Part shown: positions 16,199-24,685 of the stretch, one piece after another | Position numbering within the stretch: position 1 is the stretch's first letter | Layout: each line of letters starts with the position of its first letter | Assembly: GCF_000294775.2 (NCBI RefSeq) | Contig: NZ_CP015506.1 | Location: 2,455,501-2,519,500, forward strand | Source of the DNA: Cytobacillus oceanisediminis 2691 | GTDB taxonomy: Bacteria; Bacillota; Bacilli; Bacillales; Cytobacillaceae | DNA length: 64,000 nt | Direction of reading: 5' to 3' | Made by a program: the position numbers and the translations under genes | Notes under the pieces: model-generated | The model's input: the letters and a program-made list of their open reading frames with translations, nothing else | Told to the model about the DNA's origin: nothing | Database searches by the model: none

Positions 16199-17247
16199 CA
16201 GATAACAGTAATCTTTCCAGGATTCTGATCTGTGACAGTCCCAATGATGGAAGCCCATTCTACTCCTTTTACCTTAAGATCTTTAAGGAGCAATTCAGCT
16301 TCTGTTTCAGGAACGGTTATTAAAAGTCCCCCTGAAGTGATGGCATCACAAAGGATCACCTGGTCCACATCATCAATATTTTCATATTGAATTCGGCCGG
16401 ACAGCCATTTATGATTCTTTTTGGAGCCTCCAGGAATAATATTCTGTTCAGCAAGCTCTCTTGTTTTTGGAAGGATTGGAACGGCTTTGCTTTCAATGGT
16501 AATGCCTGTGCCGCTTCCTTCCGCAATCTCCATTGCGTGGCCTAGAAGGCCAAAACCGGTAATGTCTGTACAGGCATTGACCTGGTAGTTATCCATAGCT
16601 TCAGCTGCGTCTTTATTTAAGGCAGCCATGACTTCCATTACACGGTCAATTCCTTCCTGATCCAGCATATCCCTTTTAATCGCTTGAGTAAGAATGCCCA
16701 CGCCAATCGGCTTGGTTAAAATCAGTTTGTCACCAGGTTTGGCTCCTGCATTTGTTCTAACTCGTTCAGGATGTACTGTTCCAGTCACAGATAAACCGAA
16801 TTTTGGCTCCTGGTCATCAATGGAGTGCCCTCCAACTAAAACAGCACCGGATTCTCTAACTTTATCGGATGCGCCAGCCAGAATGTCTGCAAGGATGTTT
16901 TTATCCAATTTGCTGATTGGAAAACCTACAATATTCATAACGGTTATCGGCTTTCCGCCCATAGCGTAAATATCGCTAAGTGAATTGGCTGCGGCAATCT
17001 GCCCGAACATATACGGGTCATCCACGATAGGAGTAAAGAAATCAAGTGTCTGCACCAGGGCAGTTTCATCATTTATTTTATATACACCTGCATCATCAGA
17101 AGTATCCAGTCCTACTAAAAGGTTGGGGTCAGGTACAGACTTTGGCAAATGACGCAGAACCTGCGCCAGGTCTTCAGGACCAATTTTGCATCCTCAGCCG
17201 CCTTTTGTAGATAAAGAAGTTAGTTTTATGATTTCTTCTCTCGACAT
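16198..17247 (-). CDS. selD: Selenophosphate synthase SelD, predicted selenoprotein
   Basis: Selenide, water dikinase: makes selenophosphate from selenide and ATP, the selenium donor for selenocysteine, selenouridine and selenosugars. The full frame starts at ATG 17247 (AAGGAG eight bases upstream) and contains one in-frame TGA at 17194-17196, codon 18. The surrounding residues are STKGG-TGA-GCKIGPEDLAQVL; in E. coli SelD the corresponding GAGCGCK has the catalytic Cys17, so TGA replaces the active-site Cys and is read as Sec in known selenoprotein SelDs. The rest is colinear with SelD: DPNLLVGLDTSDDAGVY, TLDFFTPIVDDPY, GGHSIDD, TDITGFGLLGH, AITSGGLL. 349 residues with Sec. The frame continues upstream without a stop into the glycosyltransferase. 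Confidence 0.93.
17159..17196 (-). promoter_or_regulatory. In-frame UGA (Sec) codon and candidate bacterial SECIS hairpin
   Basis: TGA at 17194-17196. Downstream on the minus strand, ACCTG-GCG-CAGGT (17159-17171) is a perfect five-base-pair stem with a three-base loop beginning with G; 27 bases separate UGA and loop. This fits the usual geometry of bacterial SECIS elements (upper stem of at least four pairs, apical loop some 16-37 bases after UGA, G at its start). A competing smaller stem GGTC-CTGAA-GACC overlaps it. Confidence 0.6.
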
Positions 17248-18279
17248 ATTTCTCTCTCCTTGCCTATGATTATTTACTTGGGACTTTTCTAAAATGGTTT
17301 TGTACATTTTTTGAAGTGTTTTAGCTTCATATTCTGAAGAATGGCTGCATTCAACATAGAATTTGGCAGCACGCCCCAATTTTATCCTCAACTCGTAATT
17401 ATTCACTAGTTTGTCTGCATAATCAAGAAATTCGACCGGATTTGTATAGATTAAACCGGTTTCCTGATGGTCAATGATATTTCGATTTCCCAGGTTATTG
17501 GCTGCAAGTACTGGAAGGCAATATCCCATTGCTTCTAAAATAGCAGCAGGCTGGCCTTCAGAATGGGATGTATTCAATACGGCATCAGCTTGCCTGTATA
17601 GTTCCCCCATATGATGATGGGGGATTTGACCAAGATATTGAATCCACTCTTTATTCTCTTCTGCAAGGGACTTTACAATATACCCCTCTTCTTCTTCAAT
17701 AATAGGGCCCGCCAGCCAAAGTCGTATCTCAGGATTTTTTTCGTAAATGATTTTAAGCTTTTCTATGGCAAAAGGAATATTTTTCACCTTGCGGATCCCT
17801 GCCGGCAGCAAAAATAAAAAAGTGCCAGGTTCTTTCTTATAATCACCTCCAGGTTCAGGAAATATTACAGTGCCCTGATGGATAACGCTGATTTTATCTC
17901 TTGCTTCGGGAAGTTCTTTTGAGAGTACCAGCTTGGCTTCATCATCAAATACGTGTATAGCTTCGGCATGGAGGATGGTTTCCGAAACAACGGCTTTTTT
18001 TTCCGGATCATAAAGATCGATATTTAAGTCCGTCCCTGTCATGGTTACGACATATCTTTCAGGCCTTTTAGCAAGCCTTTTAATAAATTGGCCAAACCTG
18101 TAAGCGTTAAAGCCATGCACAATATCAGCTTTTGGCAGGTAAGTGAATTCGTAATCGTTTGTGATATTAATGATTTTAGTCTCGATGCCAAGCTTATTAA
18201 GTCCATCAGAAATACGCTGAACGGTAACCGTATTTCCTCTTGCCTGGTGAAAATTTGGGCTTGCCAGTATTACTTTCAT
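17194..18279 (-). CDS. GT4 glycosyltransferase, SenB-like, in frame with selD
   Basis: Cytosolic GT-B fold glycosyltransferase. N-terminal domain opens MKVILASPNFHQARGNTVTV and has ADIVHGFNAYRFG and VVTMTGTDLNIDLYD; the C-terminal nucleotide-sugar domain has SHSEGQPAAILEAMGYCLPV, the GT4 E-x7-E motif. The GN-x-x-T-x-x-R N-terminus and the TGTDL segment resemble SenB selenosugar synthases (from UDP-GlcNAc and selenophosphate), and adjacency to selD fits that; specificity is inference. I start it at ATG 18279, eight bases after AAGG; GTG at 18294 is the alternative. There is no stop codon before selD: the frame runs through selD's ATG (17247) to the UGA at 17194. If UGA is decoded as Sec, a 693-residue glycosyltransferase-SelD fusion results; if read as stop, this protein ends with 17 selD-encoded residues. 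Confidence 0.8.
   Translation of the reverse strand: MKVILASPNFHQARGNTVTVQRISDGLNKLGIETKIINITNDYEFTYLPKADIVHGFNAYRFGQFIKRLAKRPERYVVTMTGTDLNIDLYDPEKKAVVSETILHAEAIHVFDDEAKLVLSKELPEARDKISVIHQGTVIFPEPGGDYKKEPGTFLFLLPAGIRKVKNIPFAIEKLKIIYEKNPEIRLWLAGPIIEEEEGYIVKSLAEENKEWIQYLGQIPHHHMGELYRQADAVLNTSHSEGQPAAILEAMGYCLPVLAANNLGNRNIIDHQETGLIYTNPVEFLDYADKLVNNYELRIKLGRAAKFYVECSHSSEYEAKTLQKMYKTILEKSQVNNHRQGERNMSREEIIKLTSLSTKGG
17256..17261 (-). promoter_or_regulatory. Internal ribosome binding site of selD
   Basis: AAGGAG on the minus strand, eight bases before the selD ATG at 17247. It lies inside the glycosyltransferase reading frame (encoding Gln-Gly-Glu), so selD can be started separately from the upstream gene. 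Confidence 0.75.
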
Positions 18280-18407
18280 CCTTTCATCCTTCACAATTAT
18301 ATTTGCACTATCTTCGTTTTAATTAAAGTTTGCATCAATTATTGCAGGAATATTTCATCCTGTCCATTAATTGTATTTCAGCTAGCTGTTCTTTTAATTA
18401 TGACAGT

Positions 18408-18440
18408 AAAAAAGCCTGTTTCTAAGGCAAGAAACAGGCC
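18408..18440 (-). terminator. Terminator of pepF
   Basis: GCCTGTTTCT/AGAAACAGGC stem, then TTTTTT on the minus strand. It separates pepF from the glycosyltransferase-selD pair, so that pair needs its own promoter in 18280-18407; I could not place one with confidence. Confidence 0.85.
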
Positions 18441-18448
18441 GGATTCTT

Positions 18449-20236
18449 CTATTGGTTTCCGAATTCTTCTACAAGTTCTCTGAATTTCCGAAGTGAGTTT
18501 TCAATTGGATATGGGGAAGTCAGATCCACTCCGGTTTTCTTTAACAGCTCAAGCGGATAATCGGAACTTCCGCTTTTTAAGAACTCAAGATAGCTTTGCA
18601 GCGTTTCTTTGTCCCCTTCAAGAATTTTCGCTGCCAAATGAATGGCAGACGCAAATCCGGTAGCGTACTTATAAACATAAAATGGACGGTAAAAATGAGG
18701 GATCCTAGCCCAGCCGAATTTTACCTCTTCATCAAAGACTATTTCATCCCCATTATATTCGCGGAATAAGCGTTCATAGATTCCGCTGAAAACTTCAGCG
18801 TTAAGCGGTTCTCCCTTTTCAGCTAATTCGTGCGTTTTCATCTCAAATTCAGCAAACATGACTTGAGTGAAGAAGGTTCCTTTAAACTGATCAATAAAAT
18901 GATTAAGGAGATGCCTGCGGACTTGTTTATCCTTTTCCCTGTTCAGCAAATAATTAATCAGCAGCACTTCGTTTACTGTTGAAGCCACTTCCGCTACAAA
19001 GATGCTATATCGGGCGGTAATCTGCGGCTGGTGCTGAGAGCTCAGCTTACTGTGGACACCATGTCCGCATTCATGTGCAAGTGTGAAAAGGCTGTCCAGA
19101 TCATCCCGGTGATTCAGGAGGATATAGGGATGAACGCCGTAGATGCCCAGGTTATACGCCCCTGACCGCTTCCCTGGAGTTTCCCGCACATCAATATAGC
19201 GCCCTGACTTAAACTCCTTGAGAATATTAATATAATCCTCTCCAAGAGGCTCCAATGCTTTACACATCGTTTCATAAGCTTCTTCATATGATATATCAGG
19301 TTTTACACCCTCTGCTAATGGAACACTCAAATCATATTGCCTCAGCTCGTCAAGGCCTAACTGTTTCTTGCGGATCCTGGTATACTGATGCATTGCCCCG
19401 ATATTTTTTTTAGTGGTCTCAATAAGATTTACATATACTTCCTTGGGCACCTTATCTCCAAATAATCCTTTTTCAAGGGCTGAAGGATAATTCCGGATTT
19501 TGGCCATGCTCACATTGTTTTTTATCGCAGCAGAAAGGGTGGAAGCAATGGAATTCTTTAGCTGCACATAAGGCTGGTAATAGGCCCTATACGCTTCTTT
19601 TCTCTTTTCCCGGTCTTCCTCTTCCATAATTTTTGCATACATGCCGCGTGTCAGTTCAACCTTTTCGCCATCGTCTTTTGTTACATCGCCAAACTTTATA
19701 TCAGCATTATTCATCATTCCAAATGTATGACTTGGAACCGAAAGTGCTTCGCCAAGGCGGGACAGAATTTCTTCCTGGTCCTTATTAAGGACATGAGGCT
19801 TATAGCGGAAAGATTCGAGCAGATCTTCCTCAAAGTATTTCAAGCCCTTTTCCTCAGCAATATAGCTTTTTAGGGTTTCTTCATCCAGACTTAAAAGAAA
19901 AGGCATAAAAAAAGAAGTGGAAGAACTGATTTTAACGCCTAATTGCTTTGCCCTGTCCACAAAAGCCTGTGAATCAGACACCCGTGTGTCTTCATCTGTT
20001 TTTAGCATCGCATATGCATATAGCTTATTAAATATGTAAGAAAGTTTTTCTTTTTGCTCAAGATATTGATACAGGGAATAACCATCTTGAATCTGCCCAT
20101 CAAAGGTCTTCAGCTTATCAGCTAATTGTTCAATCCTCTGGTAATCTTCCTCCCATTTTTCCAAACTGGAATAAATGTCTTCCAGATTCCATTTTTCATT
20201 TAGCGGAACATCATTTCTGTTTTTGTATGTCTTCAT
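18449..20236 (-). CDS. pepF: Oligoendopeptidase F
   Basis: Cytosolic zinc metallopeptidase of family M3 that cleaves peptides of roughly 7-17 residues. Zinc-binding HECGH (in LAHECGHGVHSKL) lies near residue 385, with the downstream Glu ligand in a VAEVASTVNE segment, as in M3B enzymes. 595 residues, matching PepF. Start ATG at 20236 behind AAAGGAGG. Monocistronic. Confidence 0.93.
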   Translation of the reverse strand: MKTYKNRNDVPLNEKWNLEDIYSSLEKWEEDYQRIEQLADKLKTFDGQIQDGYSLYQYLEQKEKLSYIFNKLYAYAMLKTDEDTRVSDSQAFVDRAKQLGVKISSSTSFFMPFLLSLDEETLKSYIAEEKGLKYFEEDLLESFRYKPHVLNKDQEEILSRLGEALSVPSHTFGMMNNADIKFGDVTKDDGEKVELTRGMYAKIMEEEDREKRKEAYRAYYQPYVQLKNSIASTLSAAIKNNVSMAKIRNYPSALEKGLFGDKVPKEVYVNLIETTKKNIGAMHQYTRIRKKQLGLDELRQYDLSVPLAEGVKPDISYEEAYETMCKALEPLGEDYINILKEFKSGRYIDVRETPGKRSGAYNLGIYGVHPYILLNHRDDLDSLFTLAHECGHGVHSKLSSQHQPQITARYSIFVAEVASTVNEVLLINYLLNREKDKQVRRHLLNHFIDQFKGTFFTQVMFAEFEMKTHELAEKGEPLNAEVFSGIYERLFREYNGDEIVFDEEVKFGWARIPHFYRPFYVYKYATGFASAIHLAAKILEGDKETLQSYLEFLKSGSSDYPLELLKKTGVDLTSPYPIENSLRKFRELVEEFGNQ

Positions 20237-20368
20237 CTTATAGCCTCCTTTACAGCAAAACTGTCATTCATTTATTAACTATATTCAAAAGTTATCGGAA
20301 AAACCCTTCCTCATTTTTGATTTTATCATGAACGGCCATTAAAATAATCTTGAAAGGATGTGGACGGA

Positions 20369-21166
20369 TTGGCAATAACTCTGCCTCATATTGAAGACTC
20401 AAACAATACGGTATATTTTCCTCCAGTGGGGAAATTTGAAACGTTTCAGGATGATGCTCATTATGAAGAGAAAGTCAGGGAATGGGGCTTATCAACTACA
20501 AGGGAAGTTAAGAAGGAATTCTGGTATAAAGAAAAATCACAGCAGCGGCTTGTAACTGTGAAAGGTTATCAGGCATACGGTGAGTCTGATGATTATTATA
20601 CAATCATAATCGAATTTCAGGACGGAAATCTGAGCTGCATACACCCGGCTTATCTTAAAGAGATGCAGTCGCCAAGCTTTGGAAAAGCATTGACTGCTGG
20701 TTTCTCTGCTCCTTCTGAAAAGGAAGCACCTAAAAAAGACAGTGAGAAGTCTGAAGACGTTACTAAGAATCCGTCTGAAAACAGCAATAAGACAAAGCCT
20801 TCAGCAAAAAAAGCCAAGAAGGAAAAACAGCCTGCATTGGAACTGCCAGCAGAAAAGGCCCACTTTACTGCTAAAGTAAAACAATTTGCCTTGAGCTGGA
20901 ACCATTTCAATGAAGAAAATGATGAAGTCATCGTCTTAGAAGATGTTGTCATTGAAGAGAATGAACCGATTGAAGTGGGACTTGGCTGGTGCTCCCACTC
21001 AAAAACGCTGAAGAAATTCGAACTTAAGCCAGGGGAAAGCCTTGAATTTGATGGGAAAATTGTTAAAAAGAAACTGCCTAAAGGGAAAGACTGTGACGAG
21101 GAATTCATTGTAGAAGAAGCAGTGACATATAAGATTAATAATCCTTCAAAAATCAAAAAAAGCTAA
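20369..21166 (+). CDS. Hypothetical protein with charged linker
   Basis: Not recognised. Residues up to about 105 form a compact, aromatic-rich domain (VYFPPVGKFETF, EFWYKEKSQQRL, GYQAYGESDDYYTIIIEFQDG). Then comes a Lys/Glu/Ser/Ala-rich linker of about 55 residues (many Lys-Glu pairs), and a C-terminal beta-rich domain (VIVLEDVVIEENEPIEVGLG, later LKPGESLEFDGKIV). No signal peptide or membrane helix. Start: the TTG at 20369 is ten bases behind AAGGA, better placed than the GTG at 20360. It ends in a bidirectional terminator. Confidence 0.7.
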   Translation: MAITLPHIEDSNNTVYFPPVGKFETFQDDAHYEEKVREWGLSTTREVKKEFWYKEKSQQRLVTVKGYQAYGESDDYYTIIIEFQDGNLSCIHPAYLKEMQSPSFGKALTAGFSAPSEKEAPKKDSEKSEDVTKNPSENSNKTKPSAKKAKKEKQPALELPAEKAHFTAKVKQFALSWNHFNEENDEVIVLEDVVIEENEPIEVGLGWCSHSKTLKKFELKPGESLEFDGKIVKKKLPKGKDCDEEFIVEEAVTYKINNPSKIKKS

Positions 21167-21188
21167 GAGTGGACGCTCTTAGCTTTTT
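21155..21188. terminator. Bidirectional terminator
   Basis: AAAAAAGCTAAGAG/CTCTTAGCTTTTTT stem, shared by the convergent genes ending at 21166 and 21194. Confidence 0.9.
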
Positions 21189-21193
21189 TATGA

Positions 21194-22225
21194 TTATAAA
21201 AGAATTCTTTTTTCTCCCTCGATTTCCTGGATTGGATTGATATTCTGTGTGAATTCCAGGGTTCCTGCATAGCTTCCGTTTTCATCCCTTACAGCAAAAT
21301 AACGGATATAAACATATTTATCTTTAAATTTTATCCAGAAATCTTCAGAGTCCTTTCGGCCTGCCTTAAAATCCTTCAGCAATTCTTCCACAGCATGGAC
21401 ACTGCGGGGAGGATGGCAATTCTGCACGGTTCGCCCTATCACGGCTTTGGTTCTGGCAAAGATTCTTTCCTTTCCGTGAGAGAAATAGCGGACTACGTCT
21501 TCATGATCAATAAATGTGATATCAACAGGCAAATGATTGAATAATAGCTCCAGCTGTTTCAATGATAAAATGCCAGTTTCCATTTTGATATAGCCTTCTG
21601 ATATTGCATTCCCATCAATCCCTTTGCGTTCGGGCTTCCATTCTCCTTGCGGGCCGGTCAGGCAGAAGCCAATCTCGTCGCTCTCATGGGCAATCTTAAC
21701 CCATTCATCTTCTGTAAGATTCTTTAAGGCCATAGGGAAAAGGATATTTTCCTCCCTGTAAATCATAGCGCTTATTTCATTGAAAATGAAACGCACGGCA
21801 TTGGTGACCTTTTGCTTGTCCCCATCGTAATCCTCGAGCAGGTTTTTGGCATCCTTGATTCCATCCCTGATATAGTCATCGATGCTCCACATATTATTTG
21901 TTGGTCCATAGATTCCGTACTTCTCCAAGTATGGGAAAAGCAGATTTTCCTTCCGGCTGTAATGCTTATCAAGATCAAGCAGCAGGATGCAGTCTTCCAA
22001 TAGTTTATATGCATTTTCCCCGTTATCCTCCTGGATGAACGCTTCGAGATGGACTTTTACCTTTTCCCTCAGATGCTTATCAATTGCCTTATTCTCCCGG
22101 ATAAATGTATGTATGGGGTGTCCGGGCTGTTCTTCCGGCTTGGGAAGAGCAGTTTCGCCATTATTGTTCTGAGCAGGACTGCTGTGATGGTCCTGATGTT
22201 CACGGTTATTAATCAATTCGCTCAC
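21194..22225 (-). CDS. Hemerythrin-PAS protein related to the DUF438 family
   Basis: 343 residues. Residues about 40-180 are a hemerythrin-like four-helix domain with candidate iron ligands (HTFIRENKAIDKHL, LLDLDKHYSRKENLLFPYLEKYG, MIYREENILFPMAL). Residues about 215-335 are a PAS domain (LELLFNHLPVDITFIDHEDVV at its start, RTVQNCHPPRS, FWIKFKDKYVYIRYFAVRDE). This is the arrangement of DUF438-containing proteins, but the N-terminal DUF438 domain is missing and replaced by a low-complexity His/Asn/Pro-rich stretch (QDHHSSPAQNNNGET). Such proteins are thought to sense oxygen, NO or redox; here that is inference. Start ATG at 22225 behind AGGAGG. Confidence 0.75.
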   Translation of the reverse strand: MSELINNREHQDHHSSPAQNNNGETALPKPEEQPGHPIHTFIRENKAIDKHLREKVKVHLEAFIQEDNGENAYKLLEDCILLLDLDKHYSRKENLLFPYLEKYGIYGPTNNMWSIDDYIRDGIKDAKNLLEDYDGDKQKVTNAVRFIFNEISAMIYREENILFPMALKNLTEDEWVKIAHESDEIGFCLTGPQGEWKPERKGIDGNAISEGYIKMETGILSLKQLELLFNHLPVDITFIDHEDVVRYFSHGKERIFARTKAVIGRTVQNCHPPRSVHAVEELLKDFKAGRKDSEDFWIKFKDKYVYIRYFAVRDENGSYAGTLEFTQNINPIQEIEGEKRILL

Positions 22226-22434
22226 TGTACATTTCCTCCTCTTTTTCCAGGCTATATAAATTGCTTATAAGGAATGTACCATGGGGGAAAAGTTTGGGAT
22301 GTGATGAGAATCATATTCTATTGAAAGTTTATTGGTTTATTTAAGAATGGAATGCAAGCAATAAATTACCACCCCCTCCTTGTTCTCTTTTTTGATACAC
22401 TTTTAAAGGATTGAATGATGGAGGTTTACTATTT

Positions 22435-23598
22435 GTGAAAAGAATACACCGAATGCTGATATTGATTGTTTTTATATTTTCCAGCGGTTTTGCTGCAGGC
22501 ATTTACTATACAAACATCACCGATCAAAGCCAGCCTTTAAAACAGCCTGTGCCGGTTTCACAATCCAGCAAACTTCTGGTCAAAAAAGGAATCCCGGAGC
22601 TTTCGGAGATTCCCGAAAAAGTGCTGATGGGTTATATCCAGGATTACCGTGATCCAAAATCGATCGATTATTCAAATCTGACACATATCCTATTTTCTTT
22701 CGCTCATCCTGAGAAGGACGGCAGCATTTCTTTAAATGGTGATTCAGCCCTGAATAATCTGAGAAGAGTGGTAAGAAATGCACACCGGCAAGATGTAAAG
22801 GCCATACTTGCTGTAGGGGGATGGTTTCATATCAATGGCGGGGAATCTTATGATTATTTTAAACAAGCCATAGCTGATGAATCCTCGAGAGATAGGCTGG
22901 TAAAAGAACTGGCGGGACTGGCTCAAAACGAAAACCTTGATGGCATTGACATTGATTTTGAGCATCCGCGTTCTAAAGAGGATGCAAAATACCTGGCAGT
23001 CTTTATCCATAAGCTTAGCGAAATGCTTCATGCAAACGGCAAAGTGCTGTCTGTTGCGGTCCATGCCAAAATTCATAGTGTAACCGGGACAGAGACGGGC
23101 TATGTCGTATATGAGCCTTCTATGTTCATGAAGGTTGATTATGTAAATATTATGGCTTATGACGGCCAGTGGGATGGCGGTTACAATGCTCGCAATCTTT
23201 CTCCGTACTCCTTTACAGAGAATATAGCAAACTATTGGGGACAATTATTTGATTCACAGGGTATTCCAAAAGATAAGCTGGTTCTGGGGGTTCCGCTTTA
23301 TGCTCAGCCAGCAGATCCTGCTATTAAGCCGGTATCATATAATGCAATCATAAACGATAACCCTGAAAACGCAGAAAAGGATAAGATCAGCCTAAATGGC
23401 ACCGACTACTACTATAATGGTGCCAAAACGATGAAAAAGAAAACAGCCCTGGCTCTCAATCACGGATTCGGCGGAATGATGATCTGGGAAGTGGGCCATG
23501 ACGCCAAAGGACCATACAGCCTTTTGGGAACGATTGCTGAAGCTCTCCAAAATACAGAAGAACCCGTGAAGTATTATTCCTTGAAAAATACCAAATAA
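22435..23598 (+). CDS. Membrane-anchored GH18 glycoside hydrolase
   Basis: GH18 chitinase-like enzyme on the outer face of the membrane. One N-terminal signal anchor (about residues 6-25: MLILIVFIFSSGFAAGIYY) precedes the catalytic barrel. The family motif DGIDIDFE, with catalytic Glu, sits near the middle; YVNIMAYDGQWDGG and a GMMIWEVGHD strand near the end are also typical. Substrate could be chitin, peptidoglycan GlcNAc or another beta-linked GlcNAc polymer. GTG at 22435 is ten bases behind GGAGG; a TTG at 22411 would add eight residues. Monocistronic with its own terminator. Confidence 0.85.
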   Translation: MKRIHRMLILIVFIFSSGFAAGIYYTNITDQSQPLKQPVPVSQSSKLLVKKGIPELSEIPEKVLMGYIQDYRDPKSIDYSNLTHILFSFAHPEKDGSISLNGDSALNNLRRVVRNAHRQDVKAILAVGGWFHINGGESYDYFKQAIADESSRDRLVKELAGLAQNENLDGIDIDFEHPRSKEDAKYLAVFIHKLSEMLHANGKVLSVAVHAKIHSVTGTETGYVVYEPSMFMKVDYVNIMAYDGQWDGGYNARNLSPYSFTENIANYWGQLFDSQGIPKDKLVLGVPLYAQPADPAIKPVSYNAIINDNPENAEKDKISLNGTDYYYNGAKTMKKKTALALNHGFGGMMIWEVGHDAKGPYSLLGTIAEALQNTEEPVKYYSLKNTK

Positions 23599-23637
23599 GA
23601 AAAAAGAGCATGGGCAGCACCCTTGCTCTTTTTTCTT
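23597..23637. terminator. Bidirectional terminator
   Basis: AAGAAAAAAGAGCA/TGCTCTTTTTTCTT stem between the convergent GH18 and patatin genes. Confidence 0.85.
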
Positions 23638-23645
23638 ATTTCAAA

Positions 23646-24557
23646 TCACGATAGTATAAACTTTTTTATTTCCTTCCGCCGGTCCTGATAGACCTTCTCT
23701 CCAAGCATAACCAATTCCTCCACAAACTTTATTTCATCAAATGGCATTTCTTCCCCCAGTTCTTCATTTATGCGCAAGTAATTTTCTCCGAGCAGATGCT
23801 TGCAATGGTAGGTAACAGATTCGGAGGATAAATGAAGGGCCAGGTCCAAAAGCTTCGGCGTCACTTTCATGGACGGGAGCTGGAAAGGCAGCCAATGTTT
23901 TACACCCCAGTATTTATTATTGTCAATCGTAAAGTCAATTTTTTGAAGACCGGTTCCAAGGGAAAGGATTTTTATTTTTTGCAGCTCCTCCTTGAAGTGA
24001 TGCATAGCCTCCGTAATGCAGACGAGTGATGGATTATTCGCCCAAAGCCCTCCGTCTATCGATAAATAACTGTTGCTGATGTTATTAGGAGGGAAATATA
24101 CAGGTGCTGAACAGGAGGATAGTACTGCGTCCCAAAGCTTCATTGATAAACTTTCATTTCCAGTACTGCCGTAATTGGAACGGTGGATAAATGGCTTGCC
24201 ATGGGTCACATCGACAGCAGGAATTAAAAGCGGCTTTTTAATATCGGAAAGCTCTGTTTCACCAAAAGCTTTGCGGATAAAACGCCGCAGGTACTTATCA
24301 CTGTATACACTTTTAAAGAGGCCAACCTTTGCCTGTTTTACAAATATTTTTTTCCCGAATGACTCGTATCCTTTCAAGACCTCGCTCATATCTTTCTTCA
24401 GGATCAGTGAAGCGGCAATTATCGATCCGGTGCTTGTGCCAGCAATCATATCAAAATAGTCGCCGGCTTGCAGATTCAGTTCCTCTTCGAGAGCTTTTAA
24501 AATGCTGACAGCAAAGACACCGCGTATTCCACCGCCATCGATGCATAATATTTTCAT
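23646..24557 (-). CDS. Patatin-like phospholipase
   Basis: Cytosolic acyl hydrolase of the patatin family (CBASS-type CapV and plant patatins belong here too). The oxyanion loop GGGIRG is at residues 8-13, the nucleophile Ser in GTSTGS at about 40-45, and the catalytic Asp in SIDGGLWANNP. 303 residues from the ATG at 24557, which is behind AGGTGATCC; an in-frame start at 24599 would add 14 residues. No neighbouring nucleotidyltransferase or antiphage gene is present, so a housekeeping lipid role is more likely than defence. Confidence 0.88.
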   Translation of the reverse strand: MKILCIDGGGIRGVFAVSILKALEEELNLQAGDYFDMIAGTSTGSIIAASLILKKDMSEVLKGYESFGKKIFVKQAKVGLFKSVYSDKYLRRFIRKAFGETELSDIKKPLLIPAVDVTHGKPFIHRSNYGSTGNESLSMKLWDAVLSSCSAPVYFPPNNISNSYLSIDGGLWANNPSLVCITEAMHHFKEELQKIKILSLGTGLQKIDFTIDNNKYWGVKHWLPFQLPSMKVTPKLLDLALHLSSESVTYHCKHLLGENYLRINEELGEEMPFDEIKFVEELVMLGEKVYQDRRKEIKKFILS

Positions 24558-24654
24558 TGGATCACCTGCTGTTTCATTCCTTTTGTGATATTTGCCCATT
24601 ACTATTGGGGAAATTACGTTATCTGAAGATTAGGAGCTAATGCCTTTTCCTATG

Positions 24655-24684
24655 TAAAAAAAGAGAAGGAATGATTCCTTCTCT
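24655..24684 (-). terminator. Terminator of the DUF1292 gene
   Basis: GAGAAGGAAT/ATTCCTTCTC stem followed on the minus strand by TTTTTTT. Confidence 0.85.
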
Positions 24685-24685
24685 T

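Noticed and set aside
15786..16244. 152-codon open frame over the phnD-selD gap
   Set aside because: It runs through the GC-rich repeat and overlaps selD and phnD; no protein-like pattern.
16198..17148. SelD starting at the first ATG after the UGA
   Set aside because: This frame would lose the catalytic Cys/Sec and Lys and start at a Met without a ribosome site; the full frame with Sec is better.
23646..24557. Patatin gene as CBASS-like antiphage effector
   Set aside because: No CD-NTase, no associated defence gene; neighbours are housekeeping genes.
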